The translations under genes were made by a program, and so were the position numbers. DNA of 64,000 bases from NCBI GenBank assembly GCA_050258815.1, contig JBLMZM010000090.1:77803-141802 (forward strand). The letters are read 5' to 3'. This document shows positions 24,377 to 33,544 of this stretch, one piece after another. The notes under the pieces were generated by a model that was not told where the DNA came from, ran no database searches, and worked only from the letters and a program-made list of their open reading frames with translations. Every line of letters begins with the position of its first letter. Within the stretch, counting starts at the first letter, position 1. Source of the stretch: JAAXKN01 sp050258815. GTDB taxonomy: Bacteria; Bacteroidota; Ignavibacteria; Ignavibacteriales; SURF-24.

Positions 24377-25609
24377 ATGAAAAAACTTACAGTGTTTCTG
24401 TTTCTGCTGATTATAACAGTTAGTCTGAATGCACAAAATGCCAAGGTAACTGTAGGGGCCGACCTGCTGTTTACCAAATATTTTAACCTTATCAAGGGAA
24501 AGAAAGTTGGTCTGGTTACAAACCATACAGCCATCCTTTCAGACGGAAGGCATCTTGCAGATGCCTTGCACGAGAACAAAGATGTAAAACTTACAGCATT
24601 ATTCGGACCCGAACATGGTGTTAGAGGTGATACGACAGGTGCAGTAGCCGATGCAGTTGATAGAAAGACCGGCGTGCCTGCTTATTCTTTATACGGGAAA
24701 ACCTATAAGCCGTCAAAAGAAATGTTGAAAGATGTTGATGTGCTGGTATATGATATCCAGGATGTTGGTGCCAGGTTTTATACTTATATCTCCACGCTGG
24801 GACACGTAATGGAAGCAGCTGCAGAGAATAATATTCCGATAATAGTACTGGATCGTCCAAATCCAATTACAGGATTACACTACGATGGGTTCGTAACGGT
24901 TGATTCTCTCAAATCATTTGTAGCATTTGGTAAAATACCCGTCGAACATGGAATGACAGTTGGTGAGCTGGCACAGTTATATAATGGTGAGAAGATGCTG
25001 CAAGGCGGGAAAAAAGTAAAACTGACTGTTGTTAAAATGAACGGCTGGAAAAGAAGCATGTGGTATGATCAGACAGGATTAAAATGGGTAAAAACGTCAC
25101 CTAACCTGCCTTATCTGGAAACCGCAATAGTATATCCGGGAACTTGTTTTTTTGAAGGGGTCAATATCTCTGAGGGAAGAGGTACCGACAGGCCATTCCA
25201 GTACATTGGAACCCCCTGGGCAGACGCCGGTAAGGTGGCAGGATTGCTGAAAGGGAAGAATATTAAGGGAGCTGATTTTAAGGCCGTTGAATTTACTCCC
25301 AAAGTGACTCCTAACAATGCCCGTCCACCCAAATTCAATAATACGGTATGTAAGGGAGTTTTCATTGATATAAAAGACAGGAAAACTTATGAACCTGTTA
25401 AGGCCGGCGTATATTTACTATGGGCATTTAAACAGGTGAATCCCGACAGTCTGCAGTGGAAAGTAAAATCCATTGACAGACTTGCTGCATCTCCAAAACT
25501 CAGGGAGATGATTGATGCAGGAAAGAGTCCCGAAGAAATAATAAGCTCCTGGAAAAGTGAACTGGCAGAGTTCGGCAGGATAAGACAGAAATATTTATTG
25601 TATAAGTAG
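24377..25609 (+). CDS. NamZ-type exo-beta-N-acetylmuramidase (DUF1343 family)
   Basis: The founding member NamZ releases N-acetylmuramic acid from the non-reducing end of peptidoglycan fragments. Here a signal peptide (cleavage near SLNAQ) precedes the DUF1343 domain, with GLVTNHTAI, ALFGPEHGVRGD, VYDIQDVGARFYTYISTL and LDRPNPI motifs. It is 410 aa, normal. It is probably cotranscribed with the upstream phosphodiester glycosidase; periplasmic peptidoglycan recycling is the likely role. Confidence 0.88.
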   Translation: MKKLTVFLFLLIITVSLNAQNAKVTVGADLLFTKYFNLIKGKKVGLVTNHTAILSDGRHLADALHENKDVKLTALFGPEHGVRGDTTGAVADAVDRKTGVPAYSLYGKTYKPSKEMLKDVDVLVYDIQDVGARFYTYISTLGHVMEAAAENNIPIIVLDRPNPITGLHYDGFVTVDSLKSFVAFGKIPVEHGMTVGELAQLYNGEKMLQGGKKVKLTVVKMNGWKRSMWYDQTGLKWVKTSPNLPYLETAIVYPGTCFFEGVNISEGRGTDRPFQYIGTPWADAGKVAGLLKGKNIKGADFKAVEFTPKVTPNNARPPKFNNTVCKGVFIDIKDRKTYEPVKAGVYLLWAFKQVNPDSLQWKVKSIDRLAASPKLREMIDAGKSPEEIISSWKSELAEFGRIRQKYLLYK

Positions 25610-25626
25610 ATCATGTTAAATCAGAG

Positions 25627-25678
25627 AGCATAGGATATCGCCATTATTACGGATCCTGTATTTAAGATATCCTATGCT
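25627..25678. terminator. 13-bp perfect inverted repeat between convergent genes
   Basis: Arms at 25627-25639 and 25666-25678 are perfectly complementary, with a 26-nt loop. It lies between the 3' ends of the NamZ-like gene (plus) and the outer-membrane receptor (minus), so a bidirectional terminator or mRNA 3'-end stabiliser is the simplest role. There is no long U-tract on either side. Confidence 0.5.
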
Positions 25679-25755
25679 GCCTGTTAATTTTAAGTCGTAC
25701 TAAAATTTCAGCAGGCTGAAGTTATCGTGTTATCTTTTCGGAAATCTGTAAAGTA

Positions 25756-28512
25756 TTAATAGTAAATTCTCAAGCCTACCTGCATAGATCTGGGCATATA
25801 AGTGCTGGTGGGATCTCCATAATTGCTAAATGGATTTCCACTGGCATCCATCATTCTGCCGAATCTTCCCGAAGCATTAAACCAGTTGCCAATGTTATAT
25901 GCTTCAAGCATCAGTCCAATCCTGATATTTACAATTGAAAAGTACTTTGAAATTCTCATATCCAGCATCTTATACCAGTTTCTGATTTTTGCCGGATCGG
26001 GAATATCCCAGCGCTGTCCGTTCAGCCAGTCATCTGTGAAGCTGTTATCGTTATTAACATCCTGCCCGATAGTCCTTGTAAACGGAGTAGGGCTGGCAAG
26101 GGTGAATATACCGGATATCTGGAATTCCCATGGGAAATCGTAAGAGAAGTTGAGTACAAAACGATGACGTTCATCCAGGTTGCTTCTCTGCATATAATAT
26201 AACCCCTTAAGTATGTAACTATTGGCGTCATTCTCAGAGTACGTCCATGAGAGTGTGTATGCAAGCTGTGCAAATACCTGTTCCTTGCGGTAGGTAAAGG
26301 TAGATAAAATTCCATAGTATTCGGCCTTGCCCATGCTGGAATACAGATCCATATTGCCAAACTGGTCACTGATCACTCTTTTTTTAGTACTGGGCTGATA
26401 ATAGTTGGCATTATAGGACTTATAGATATGGTCATAGTGTTTCCACACGTAGTCAGCTGAAATGGCAAAATTATCATTCAGCTGATGGCTGAAGCCGACT
26501 GACCAGTTAAAGATTCTGGGGATATCAATGTCTTTATCAACGAGGTACAGATCGGGCTTGAAGGTGCCGGCGCCGTTTAAAATATTCTGTTTGATGGCAT
26601 TTACATCGGTAGTTCCCGGATTCTGTATTGTATAGATGCGCCAGTTTGCATAAAGCCATTCAAAGTAGCCGAGATACCCGACTGTCCTGTCATAGAATAA
26701 GCCCGCACCACCGCGCAGGAAGGTCAGGTTATTGTCAAACAGGTCATAGTTAAAACTAAAGCGGGGACTTATATTTGCCAGGGAATTCTTCCGGTCCCCC
26801 CTGTTGAGATAGTTTGCGGGAACATTGTTTACAATTTCCGGAACATTTACCCAGGGAACAGTATAGTCATTATTCAGCATATTGACTTCACCATCCCAGC
26901 GGATACCATAGTTTAAGGTGAGGCGTCCGCTGAATTTCCAGCTGTCCTGAATAAAAGCCCCCAGTGCCCAGCCGCTAGTTTTTCCCCTGGCATCTTCAGT
27001 GGAATTGGGGTCATTAAACCCGATGCCCACCAGGGCCTGGTAAGGGAGTCTGCTGGTATCGGTTGCGAAGTTAAACTGTCCATCCTTATAGTATGGGAAC
27101 CAGGGTTTGGCATGAATATTCTTTGCCTCTAAACCTGCCTTTAGTACGTGATCTCCAACCATATAGGTAAACCTGTCAATCAGGCCATAATGATCCTCAC
27201 TTAGCTGAATAGGGAAATCACCTCTTCCAAGCTGAATGCTTGGGTAGATATAAGCTGGTCCCGTTGTCATTGTAGGTTCGTCATGACGCCATGCCAGGTA
27301 CTGAATTGTAAGTTCATTCATTGTACTTGGATTGAACATCAGAGTATGCCGCAGAGAGATGTCGTTTACCTTGTATGTGCCGTGTAAACCGGCCTGATAA
27401 GCCACGTTTCCGCCGAAATAAAACTTAGTGTCGGTATAACGCGAATTCCAGTTCAGATCCAGCAGGTTTTTGTCATCCAGGTAGTGTGTGAGTGCAAAGG
27501 ATGCAATATGATTCACCCTTGGAGATTTGAACGTACCGGCATAACCCGACCAGAGACCGGGGTTAAACTTCGGTTGCCCCGGAACCACGTCGAGGAAGTT
27601 ATTAATATTCTGAATTTCATATGTGGCTGCAAAAAAAGTTTGATCACGTACAATTGGACCGGAGAGTGAGATGCTACCCTGTTCACGGTTATAGTCAGGA
27701 ACCGTTGTCTGGAACGGGCCGCGTGCAAGCATACTTTTATTTTGAAGTGACCCGAAAGTCGTCAGTTTAAAGTCGTTTGTGCCGCGTTTTGTAATAGCAG
27801 AGATAATATAGGAGCCACCCCTCGTATATTCTGCGTCGTAGGCGTTAAGTACTACCTTGAATTCCTGAATTGCGTCTTGTGGCAGAGGGGAGCCCGTTTG
27901 GCCAAGACCAACAATATTTCCGTTGTACAGGCTTTTCCACTCGACACCATTTACGTATAAATTCAGGAAATTGTAAGAAGATACGGCACCTGAGGCCGGT
28001 AATGCCTGACCGCCTACCGGCGCATATGATTTAACGCCCGGAGAAAGTGCTGCAAGGTTTAGAACGTTACGTGATTCGGCCGGGAGCTGCATAATCTGCT
28101 CGGCCCTGACTGTTGTTGAAATATCGGATTTAGTCAGTTCAAATTTTGATGCATTGGAAACAATATCCACCGTAGAGAGCTGTACAGATGAAGGGATTAA
28201 GTTAAAATCCAGGACAGCATTTTGTCCTACAGTCAACTGAATATTAACAGTATTCTTGTGGTATCCAATAAATTGTGCTGTAATTTCGTGACTGCCAGGC
28301 TGAATATTAGCTATATTATAGAGTCCCCTTTCATTAGTTGTTGTTCCCATCGTTCGGTTTGTTGCCGGATTCCGGAGTATAATTGTTACCGAGGGAAGGG
28401 GGGTCTTGTTTTCATCATATACATGTCCGCTAATCTGGGCAGTTGAAACCTGAGCATCCAATTTTTGGGAGCCAATCACGATAATTATAAAAAGAAATAG
28501 AATTCGTTTCAT
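25756..28512 (-). CDS. Outer-membrane TonB-dependent-type receptor with carboxypeptidase-regulatory domain
   Basis: A 918-aa outer-membrane protein. A signal peptide ends near KLDAQ, followed by a carboxypeptidase-regulatory-like beta-sandwich (about residues 22-110: AQISGHVYDENKTPLPSV), a plug domain (from about residue 125, with LPAESRNVLNLAALSPGV), then a long beta-barrel rich in aromatic strands that ends in IYY. This architecture resembles Oar-like receptors of Bacteroidota and Acidobacteria. No SusD partner is adjacent, so the substrate (peptide, glycan or other) cannot be told. GAGG precedes the ATG. Confidence 0.88.
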   Translation of the reverse strand: MKRILFLFIIIVIGSQKLDAQVSTAQISGHVYDENKTPLPSVTIILRNPATNRTMGTTTNERGLYNIANIQPGSHEITAQFIGYHKNTVNIQLTVGQNAVLDFNLIPSSVQLSTVDIVSNASKFELTKSDISTTVRAEQIMQLPAESRNVLNLAALSPGVKSYAPVGGQALPASGAVSSYNFLNLYVNGVEWKSLYNGNIVGLGQTGSPLPQDAIQEFKVVLNAYDAEYTRGGSYIISAITKRGTNDFKLTTFGSLQNKSMLARGPFQTTVPDYNREQGSISLSGPIVRDQTFFAATYEIQNINNFLDVVPGQPKFNPGLWSGYAGTFKSPRVNHIASFALTHYLDDKNLLDLNWNSRYTDTKFYFGGNVAYQAGLHGTYKVNDISLRHTLMFNPSTMNELTIQYLAWRHDEPTMTTGPAYIYPSIQLGRGDFPIQLSEDHYGLIDRFTYMVGDHVLKAGLEAKNIHAKPWFPYYKDGQFNFATDTSRLPYQALVGIGFNDPNSTEDARGKTSGWALGAFIQDSWKFSGRLTLNYGIRWDGEVNMLNNDYTVPWVNVPEIVNNVPANYLNRGDRKNSLANISPRFSFNYDLFDNNLTFLRGGAGLFYDRTVGYLGYFEWLYANWRIYTIQNPGTTDVNAIKQNILNGAGTFKPDLYLVDKDIDIPRIFNWSVGFSHQLNDNFAISADYVWKHYDHIYKSYNANYYQPSTKKRVISDQFGNMDLYSSMGKAEYYGILSTFTYRKEQVFAQLAYTLSWTYSENDANSYILKGLYYMQRSNLDERHRFVLNFSYDFPWEFQISGIFTLASPTPFTRTIGQDVNNDNSFTDDWLNGQRWDIPDPAKIRNWYKMLDMRISKYFSIVNIRIGLMLEAYNIGNWFNASGRFGRMMDASGNPFSNYGDPTSTYMPRSMQVGLRIYY

Positions 28513-28578
28513 TCTTAAGCCTCCTGTTAATTAAGCATAATGTGATTAATTGAGAATAACTGAAGTTGGCCGGTTTTC

Positions 28579-29520
28579 TCACTTATTGATAAAACTGTTT
28601 TCTGATGATAAATAGATCATGTTTAAAAAATGGAAGAGGGCCTGGAAGTGGTCTATATGATCGGGACCAGTATTCCCCGCAAAGCCCATTATTGTAAGGC
28701 CATTTACTTTAACCTCACTTAACTGCTGCATACCTAAAGGTCCCCATTTAAGCACAGGTTTTCTTTTCAGACCGTTACTTCTGATAAGATAATCTGTTGC
28801 CTCTGTGGTACTTGCAAATGTTCCGGGAAATATTTCCGAATGTGTAATTATAAATTTTCTGGGAGAATTTTTTCCCCTGGTCTCCTGTGCCAGCTTAAGA
28901 AAGACTTCCAGCGCAGTTGAATCAATTTTACCCCCATCTGCCAGTACTTTGTTTTCAGGTATGTAGCTGGCATGAATTCCGTCCAGAAGAATTACCGCAT
29001 AGATTTTCCTGTAGTAATTTTCAGAGCTTAGAATCCTTTTAATAGCACCGTACCCGGCGCTGAATCCGCTTAAAATAATATTGTTTATGCTGATTTTATG
29101 GTTCAGCCTTATGGATGTCAGGCTATTTATTGAATCGAGAAGAGTATTTAATAAAAGAGGGTCTCCCAGCACCTTATAATATATACCAGAGCCGGAACCC
29201 AGGTTCAGTGAAGCCGCGATAAGGCTCCTGGGGGATTTCAGGGCTGCATATTTTGCTGGGATTGAACTCCCGTGAAAGTGTATAAGAAGATCAAATTTAC
29301 GGTTTTGCAGGTATTTTTCAGGCACGTATACTTCAACAGGTCCTGGAAAGATACCGGTTATTTTAAAGCTAATTCCGCTAAAAGTATTTTTGTCAATCCT
29401 GGCATGAGTGCGCGTTGTTTCGACCATTGGGGATGGATTCTGCGTAGATACTTTAATACTGTCTTCCTGGGCAAAGACAGCACTAAGCAATAACAGTAAT
29501 ATCAGTATGCATTTTTTCAT
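28579..29520 (-). CDS. Secreted alpha/beta-hydrolase-like protein
   Basis: 313 aa with a signal peptide ending near AVFAQ. The fold is suggested by an oxyanion-type LLIHFHGSS strand-turn, a nucleophile elbow GFSAGYGA (GxSxG), an acidic residue after VILLDGIH and a late histidine in GPDHIDHFQAL. It may be an esterase or peptidase; the family could not be named. It stands upstream of the outer-membrane receptor on the same strand, 66 nt apart, so the two could be cotranscribed and act on the same substrate. Confidence 0.7.
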   Translation of the reverse strand: MKKCILILLLLLSAVFAQEDSIKVSTQNPSPMVETTRTHARIDKNTFSGISFKITGIFPGPVEVYVPEKYLQNRKFDLLIHFHGSSIPAKYAALKSPRSLIAASLNLGSGSGIYYKVLGDPLLLNTLLDSINSLTSIRLNHKISINNIILSGFSAGYGAIKRILSSENYYRKIYAVILLDGIHASYIPENKVLADGGKIDSTALEVFLKLAQETRGKNSPRKFIITHSEIFPGTFASTTEATDYLIRSNGLKRKPVLKWGPLGMQQLSEVKVNGLTIMGFAGNTGPDHIDHFQALFHFLNMIYLSSENSFINK

Positions 29521-29746
29521 GGCTGCCGGTCATTTGGTTATAAAGCCTAAAAAATTACTATAGTCTACTGATAAAAGGGTGCTCAATATTTGGTATATAA
29601 TAATAAATGTTAAGGGAAAAACAAAACATTCCCATGTCCTGTTTCGGAACAATTCCTTGTACTGTTTAAAAACTAATGATAAGTGTGGTGTGAGTCACAA
29701 GGGGGTAAAAAACCAAGAAATTTTAAATGCCGTATTTTTTTTATTA

Positions 29747-29778
29747 TTTTGTTTTAATAGTGCTCTTTCTTAATTTTA
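29747..29778 (+). promoter_or_regulatory. Candidate promoter for the small outer-membrane protein gene
   Basis: TTTTG at 29747-29751, a 19-nt spacer and TAATTTTA at 29771-29778, a one-base mismatch to TAnnTTTG. It lies 20 nt before the ATG at 29799. The rest of the gap 29521-29746 is AT-rich with nothing else recognisable. Confidence 0.4.
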
Positions 29779-29798
29779 CAACAATTTTAGGCAAAAGA

Positions 29799-30527
29799 AT
29801 GAATAAAGTATTAGTTTTATCTGCATTGCTACTTTTATCTGTGCCATTGTTGGGTCAGGAGGAAACTGCCTGGGACGCCAAATTTGCTGCTGGTGGAGGT
29901 TTTACTCCCGGCTGGATTGTTCCTGATTACAGTGGAATAAATGAGAATATTGAATCTTTTGGATTGCCAAAGTTTTCCAGTTCCGGTTTTTTTGCCACTG
30001 GGGGAACGGGATACATATCCATAGCGATAATAAAGAATATAAGAATTGGCGGTATGGGCCTGGGAGGCTCGGTAAGCAACAGCACAGCATTTGGTGGCTT
30101 AAGAAGAGAAGCAAAGTATTCGGTTGCCATGGGAGGTGTTACAATTGAATATACACTTCCTTTTATCCGCTCGGTTGCTGTTTCAATTGGGACAATAATT
30201 GGTGGTGGAAGCAACTCGATTGAATATTATGAAAACATGGGGGCTGAAACCTGGGGTGATATATGGAGCACCGATCCTCCCCGTGCAAATATTACCACAG
30301 TAAACCGAAAAATATATAACGATTATTTTCTTATTTCGCCAACTCTGAACGTAGATATCCCATTTTACAGGTTCCTGGCCTTCAGGATCGGAGGAGGATA
30401 TAATATTGCTCTCAGCAACAACTGGAAGATTGATAATGGACAGGATGTTATAAACGTTCCATCAAATGTCAGCAGTAATTCATACTTTATTCAGGCAGGA
30501 ATTTTCATAGGATTTTTTAATTATTAA
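29799..30527 (+). CDS. Secreted beta-barrel-like protein, function unknown
   Basis: 242 aa from ATG 29799, which gives a clean signal peptide (MNKVLVLSALLLLSVPLLGQ). The frame is open from 29727 but the longer N-terminus is implausible. The mature part is glycine- and aromatic-rich with alternating hydrophobic strands, as in small outer-membrane beta-barrels of Bacteroidota, and ends in a hydrophobic strand finishing GFFNY. rfbB follows after 11 nt, but the functional link is unclear. Confidence 0.75.
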   Translation: MNKVLVLSALLLLSVPLLGQEETAWDAKFAAGGGFTPGWIVPDYSGINENIESFGLPKFSSSGFFATGGTGYISIAIIKNIRIGGMGLGGSVSNSTAFGGLRREAKYSVAMGGVTIEYTLPFIRSVAVSIGTIIGGGSNSIEYYENMGAETWGDIWSTDPPRANITTVNRKIYNDYFLISPTLNVDIPFYRFLAFRIGGGYNIALSNNWKIDNGQDVINVPSNVSSNSYFIQAGIFIGFFNY

Positions 30528-30538
30528 GGATCTATCAG

Positions 30539-31552
30539 ATGAAGACAATTTTGGTAACCGGAGGGGCCGGCTTTATCGGCAGCAATTTTATCAATCATAT
30601 ACTAAAGGAAAGAAACGACTATAGGCTTATTAACCTGGACAAGCTAACCTACGCCGGGAATCTTGAAAACCTGAAGGAGTCTGAGAACAACCCTAATTAT
30701 CAGTTTGTAAAGGGTGATATTGCCAATGCCGAACTGATAGATTACTTATTTCAGAAATATTCGGTCAGACACGTTATAAATTTTGCCGCAGAATCTCACG
30801 TTGACCGGAGTATTCTTGGATCAGAGGTTTTCTTCAGAACCAATGTTATCGGTACTAATGTTCTGCTTGAGGCTTCGCGCCGATATGGCGTTGAAAAATT
30901 CCTGCAGGTTTCAACCGATGAGGTATATGGTAGTCTGGGGTCCACTGGGCTGTTTACAGAAAGCACTCCGCTTTCTCCCAATAGTCCATATTCCTCGAGC
31001 AAGGCCTCTGCAGATATGATGGCCATGTCTTTCCACCATACCTATGGCCTGCCGGTCGTAATAACCAGGTGCTCTAACAATTACGGACCATATCAGTTCC
31101 CTGAAAAGCTTATTCCATTGATGATAATTAACTGCATGAATAAGAAAAAACTTCCGGTTTATGGTGACGGATTGAATGTAAGAGACTGGATATATGTTAT
31201 TGACCATAATAAGGCCATTGACCTGGTATTTGAAAAAGGAAGAACCGGGGAGGTGTACAATATTGGTGCAAGCCAGGAGATGACGAATATAGACATTATT
31301 AAACTTATTCTGAAGAACCTCTCCGCATCTGAGGACCTGATTGAATATATAAAGGACAGGCCCGGGCATGACAGAAGGTACGCCATAGACTCAACAAAAA
31401 TCAGAACAGAATTAGGATGGAAGCCTGCTTTTAATTTTGAAGAGGCTATTTGTCAAACAATTCAGTGGTACAAAGATAATGAAAAATGGTGGGGCAGAAT
31501 AATTTCGGGTGAATACCAGAAATATTATGAAAATCTTTATTTCAACAGGTAA
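30539..31552 (+). CDS. rfbB: dTDP-glucose 4,6-dehydratase
   Basis: Short-chain dehydrogenase forming dTDP-4-keto-6-deoxyglucose on the path to dTDP-rhamnose and other deoxysugars. It shows the NAD-binding GGAGFIGSNF, catalytic STDEVYGSLG (Thr-Asp-Glu), the YSSSK dyad and the NNYGPYQFPEKLIPL substrate loop. It is 337 aa, normal. The other rml genes are not nearby; the neighbouring genes are unrelated. Confidence 0.95.
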   Translation: MKTILVTGGAGFIGSNFINHILKERNDYRLINLDKLTYAGNLENLKESENNPNYQFVKGDIANAELIDYLFQKYSVRHVINFAAESHVDRSILGSEVFFRTNVIGTNVLLEASRRYGVEKFLQVSTDEVYGSLGSTGLFTESTPLSPNSPYSSSKASADMMAMSFHHTYGLPVVITRCSNNYGPYQFPEKLIPLMIINCMNKKKLPVYGDGLNVRDWIYVIDHNKAIDLVFEKGRTGEVYNIGASQEMTNIDIIKLILKNLSASEDLIEYIKDRPGHDRRYAIDSTKIRTELGWKPAFNFEEAICQTIQWYKDNEKWWGRIISGEYQKYYENLYFNR

Positions 31553-31579
31553 CTGCAGGACAAGGTGAAAATTATTTAA

Positions 31580-31616
31580 AGTATGGGTCTTCCGGCAATT
31601 CCGGAGGACTCATACT
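31580..31616. terminator. 16-bp hairpin between convergent rfbB and cysteine desulfurase
   Basis: Arms 31580-31595 and 31601-31616 pair fully (two G-U pairs) around a 5-nt loop. It sits between two gene 3' ends. On the minus strand the hairpin is followed by a T-rich run, so it fits best as terminator of the birA-coaX-desulfurase operon while also blocking rfbB transcripts. Confidence 0.65.
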
Positions 31617-31620
31617 CCAT

Positions 31621-32784
31621 CTATAAACGGAACTTCCGTGCCATTTTATCCAGAACCGCTATAACGTATTCCACTTCTTCCAGCGTATTTTGTGAACCAA
31701 AAGAAAACCTGAGAGTTCCTTTTGCGTCACTTAAATCTCTACCCATACTAAGAATAACGTGCGATGGTTTCAGCGTACCCGAGGTACAGGCTGCACCATT
31801 GGAAGCTGCCACTCCGTTTATATCCAGGTAAATAAGCATTGCCTCGGCATCGGTGTTGTAATACTGATGGGTGAAGGTAAGGCTCAGAACGTGCGGCAGT
31901 ACGTTGTTGCCGCCATTTATCACGATGCCCTCCGTATCGATGGACCTTATTCCTTCAATGAAAGATTTCCGCAGACTGTCAATCAGCGTATAGTTTAGCT
32001 GCATCTCGCTTGAGGCTATTCTCACGGCTTCAGCAAAACCAATGATAGCTGCCGGGTTTTCGGTACCCCCGCGTCTGTTTCTTTCCTGTGACCCTCCGAA
32101 TATCAATGGTGAAAGCGGAGTTCCGCTTTTTACGTAAACGGCACCTGCTCCTTTGGGACCATTGATCTTGTGGGAAGAAAATGAAAGGGAATCTACGCCC
32201 AGATATTTTGAGTCAAGCGGGAGCTTTCCAAAGGACTGGACTGTATCGCTATGGAAATAAGAATTGTTCAGGTGGGCTGTTTCAGAAAGCGACTTAATGT
32301 CATTTATAGTCCCGGTTTCATTATTAACATGTATTACAGATACCAGGGAGGTTTTATTATTCATGGCTTTTACAATCCGCTCCTGGTCAACAGAACCGTC
32401 GCTATTTACTTCCGACACGGTAGCACTAAAGCCCTGCCTGGTTAATTCTTTTAATGAGTCAAGTATACTGTGATGCTCAGTGCCAGTTGAAACTATATGG
32501 TTGCGCCCGGATTCATTATGTTCGCTTCTAGCGATTCCAAAGACCGGAAAATTATTTGCTTCGGTGCCTCCGCTTACAAAATAAATTTCCGAGGCTGAGG
32601 CATTAATAAAACCGGCGACTATTTCCCTTGCTTCTTCAACTGCAACACGAACTTTCCTTCCGAATTCATGGATTGATGAAGGGTTGCCGTAATGTTCCTT
32701 GAGGAATGGCAGCATCTTCTCAAAAACCTTCGGATGAAGCGGAGTTGTTGCGGCATTGTCAAAATATATTTTTCGGCTATTCAA
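31621..32784 (-). CDS. Cysteine desulfurase, NifS/IscS type (TTG start)
   Basis: PLP enzyme that takes sulfur from cysteine for Fe-S clusters and thiolation. N-terminal KIYFDNAATTPLHP, PLP-lysine in SSHKINGPKGAG, and the catalytic Cys loop NGAACTSGTLKPSHV are present. It is 387 aa. It starts with TTG inside the coaX 3' end (8-nt overlap), so it is translated from the same mRNA. No iscU, iscA or iscR is adjacent; whether it serves Fe-S assembly or tRNA thiolation cannot be told. Confidence 0.93.
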   Translation of the reverse strand: MNSRKIYFDNAATTPLHPKVFEKMLPFLKEHYGNPSSIHEFGRKVRVAVEEAREIVAGFINASASEIYFVSGGTEANNFPVFGIARSEHNESGRNHIVSTGTEHHSILDSLKELTRQGFSATVSEVNSDGSVDQERIVKAMNNKTSLVSVIHVNNETGTINDIKSLSETAHLNNSYFHSDTVQSFGKLPLDSKYLGVDSLSFSSHKINGPKGAGAVYVKSGTPLSPLIFGGSQERNRRGGTENPAAIIGFAEAVRIASSEMQLNYTLIDSLRKSFIEGIRSIDTEGIVINGGNNVLPHVLSLTFTHQYYNTDAEAMLIYLDINGVAASNGAACTSGTLKPSHVILSMGRDLSDAKGTLRFSFGSQNTLEEVEYVIAVLDKMARKFRL

Positions 32785-33544
32785 TCATGTTCCTTTCAAA
32801 GACAGCCTTAACGCCCTGTAAAACCAGATCTTCTGCCAGCTGGTGTTCCAGGCTGAGCATTTCATGTACTATCCTGGCATTTCCGCCGGTAAGATAAACT
32901 CTGAGAAATCCCGGCTTGTGCTGTTCCAAAAGGTAACAACAGGTCTTTTCAATCAGGCTCAGTGTGGAATTAATAATACCGCTGGCAATTGATGAGCGGG
33001 TATCTTTACCTATAAAGTTTTTATAATCATTTAACAGGTCTATTTCGGGAAGCTGAGCCGTATTTTTTGAAAGGGAGCCGGCCATGGTGGAAATCCCCGG
33101 AAATATCAGTCCTCCATCAAATATCCCATTATACTTAACAATGTTAATTGTTGAGGCGGTTCCCAGGTCAACCGTGATCAGGAAGGTGTTTTTATCATAG
33201 TTCTTAAAAGAAGGTTCGCGGCTGAACAGTGAGAATGCACCCTCAGCCGAACAAATTCTGTCAATCCCAAGCGAGTGGGGAGTAGCGTAATCTATTTTAA
33301 GATTAAAAAGCGATTCATGTGTGATCACAAAGGGTTTTACGTTTAGCTCCTCCAGGAACATTCCCGTAAGCTTTCCTGTGACAGAGGGAACCACAGATGA
33401 AATTGCTACATTCTTTACGGGATACTTTTTTAACCATTCCAGTTCAAAAGTATCCCCTGAAAATGTCCTCAGTTCCACCAATGAAGTCCCTTCAAAAAGA
33501 GCGAATTTTTGTCGGGTATTCCCTATATCGCACGCCAGAAGCAT
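32777..33544 (-). CDS. coaX: Type III pantothenate kinase
   Basis: First step of coenzyme A synthesis. Actin-like ATPase motifs: LACDIGNTRQKFALFEG, LGIDRICSAEGAF, TVDLGTASTIN, GGLIFPGISTMAGSL. It is 255 aa. ATG 33544 overlaps the birA stop (TGATG), so it is preferred over the TTG one codon upstream. The birA-coaX pairing is common in bacteria. Confidence 0.95.
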   Translation of the reverse strand: MLLACDIGNTRQKFALFEGTSLVELRTFSGDTFELEWLKKYPVKNVAISSVVPSVTGKLTGMFLEELNVKPFVITHESLFNLKIDYATPHSLGIDRICSAEGAFSLFSREPSFKNYDKNTFLITVDLGTASTINIVKYNGIFDGGLIFPGISTMAGSLSKNTAQLPEIDLLNDYKNFIGKDTRSSIASGIINSTLSLIEKTCCYLLEQHKPGFLRVYLTGGNARIVHEMLSLEHQLAEDLVLQGVKAVFERNMIE

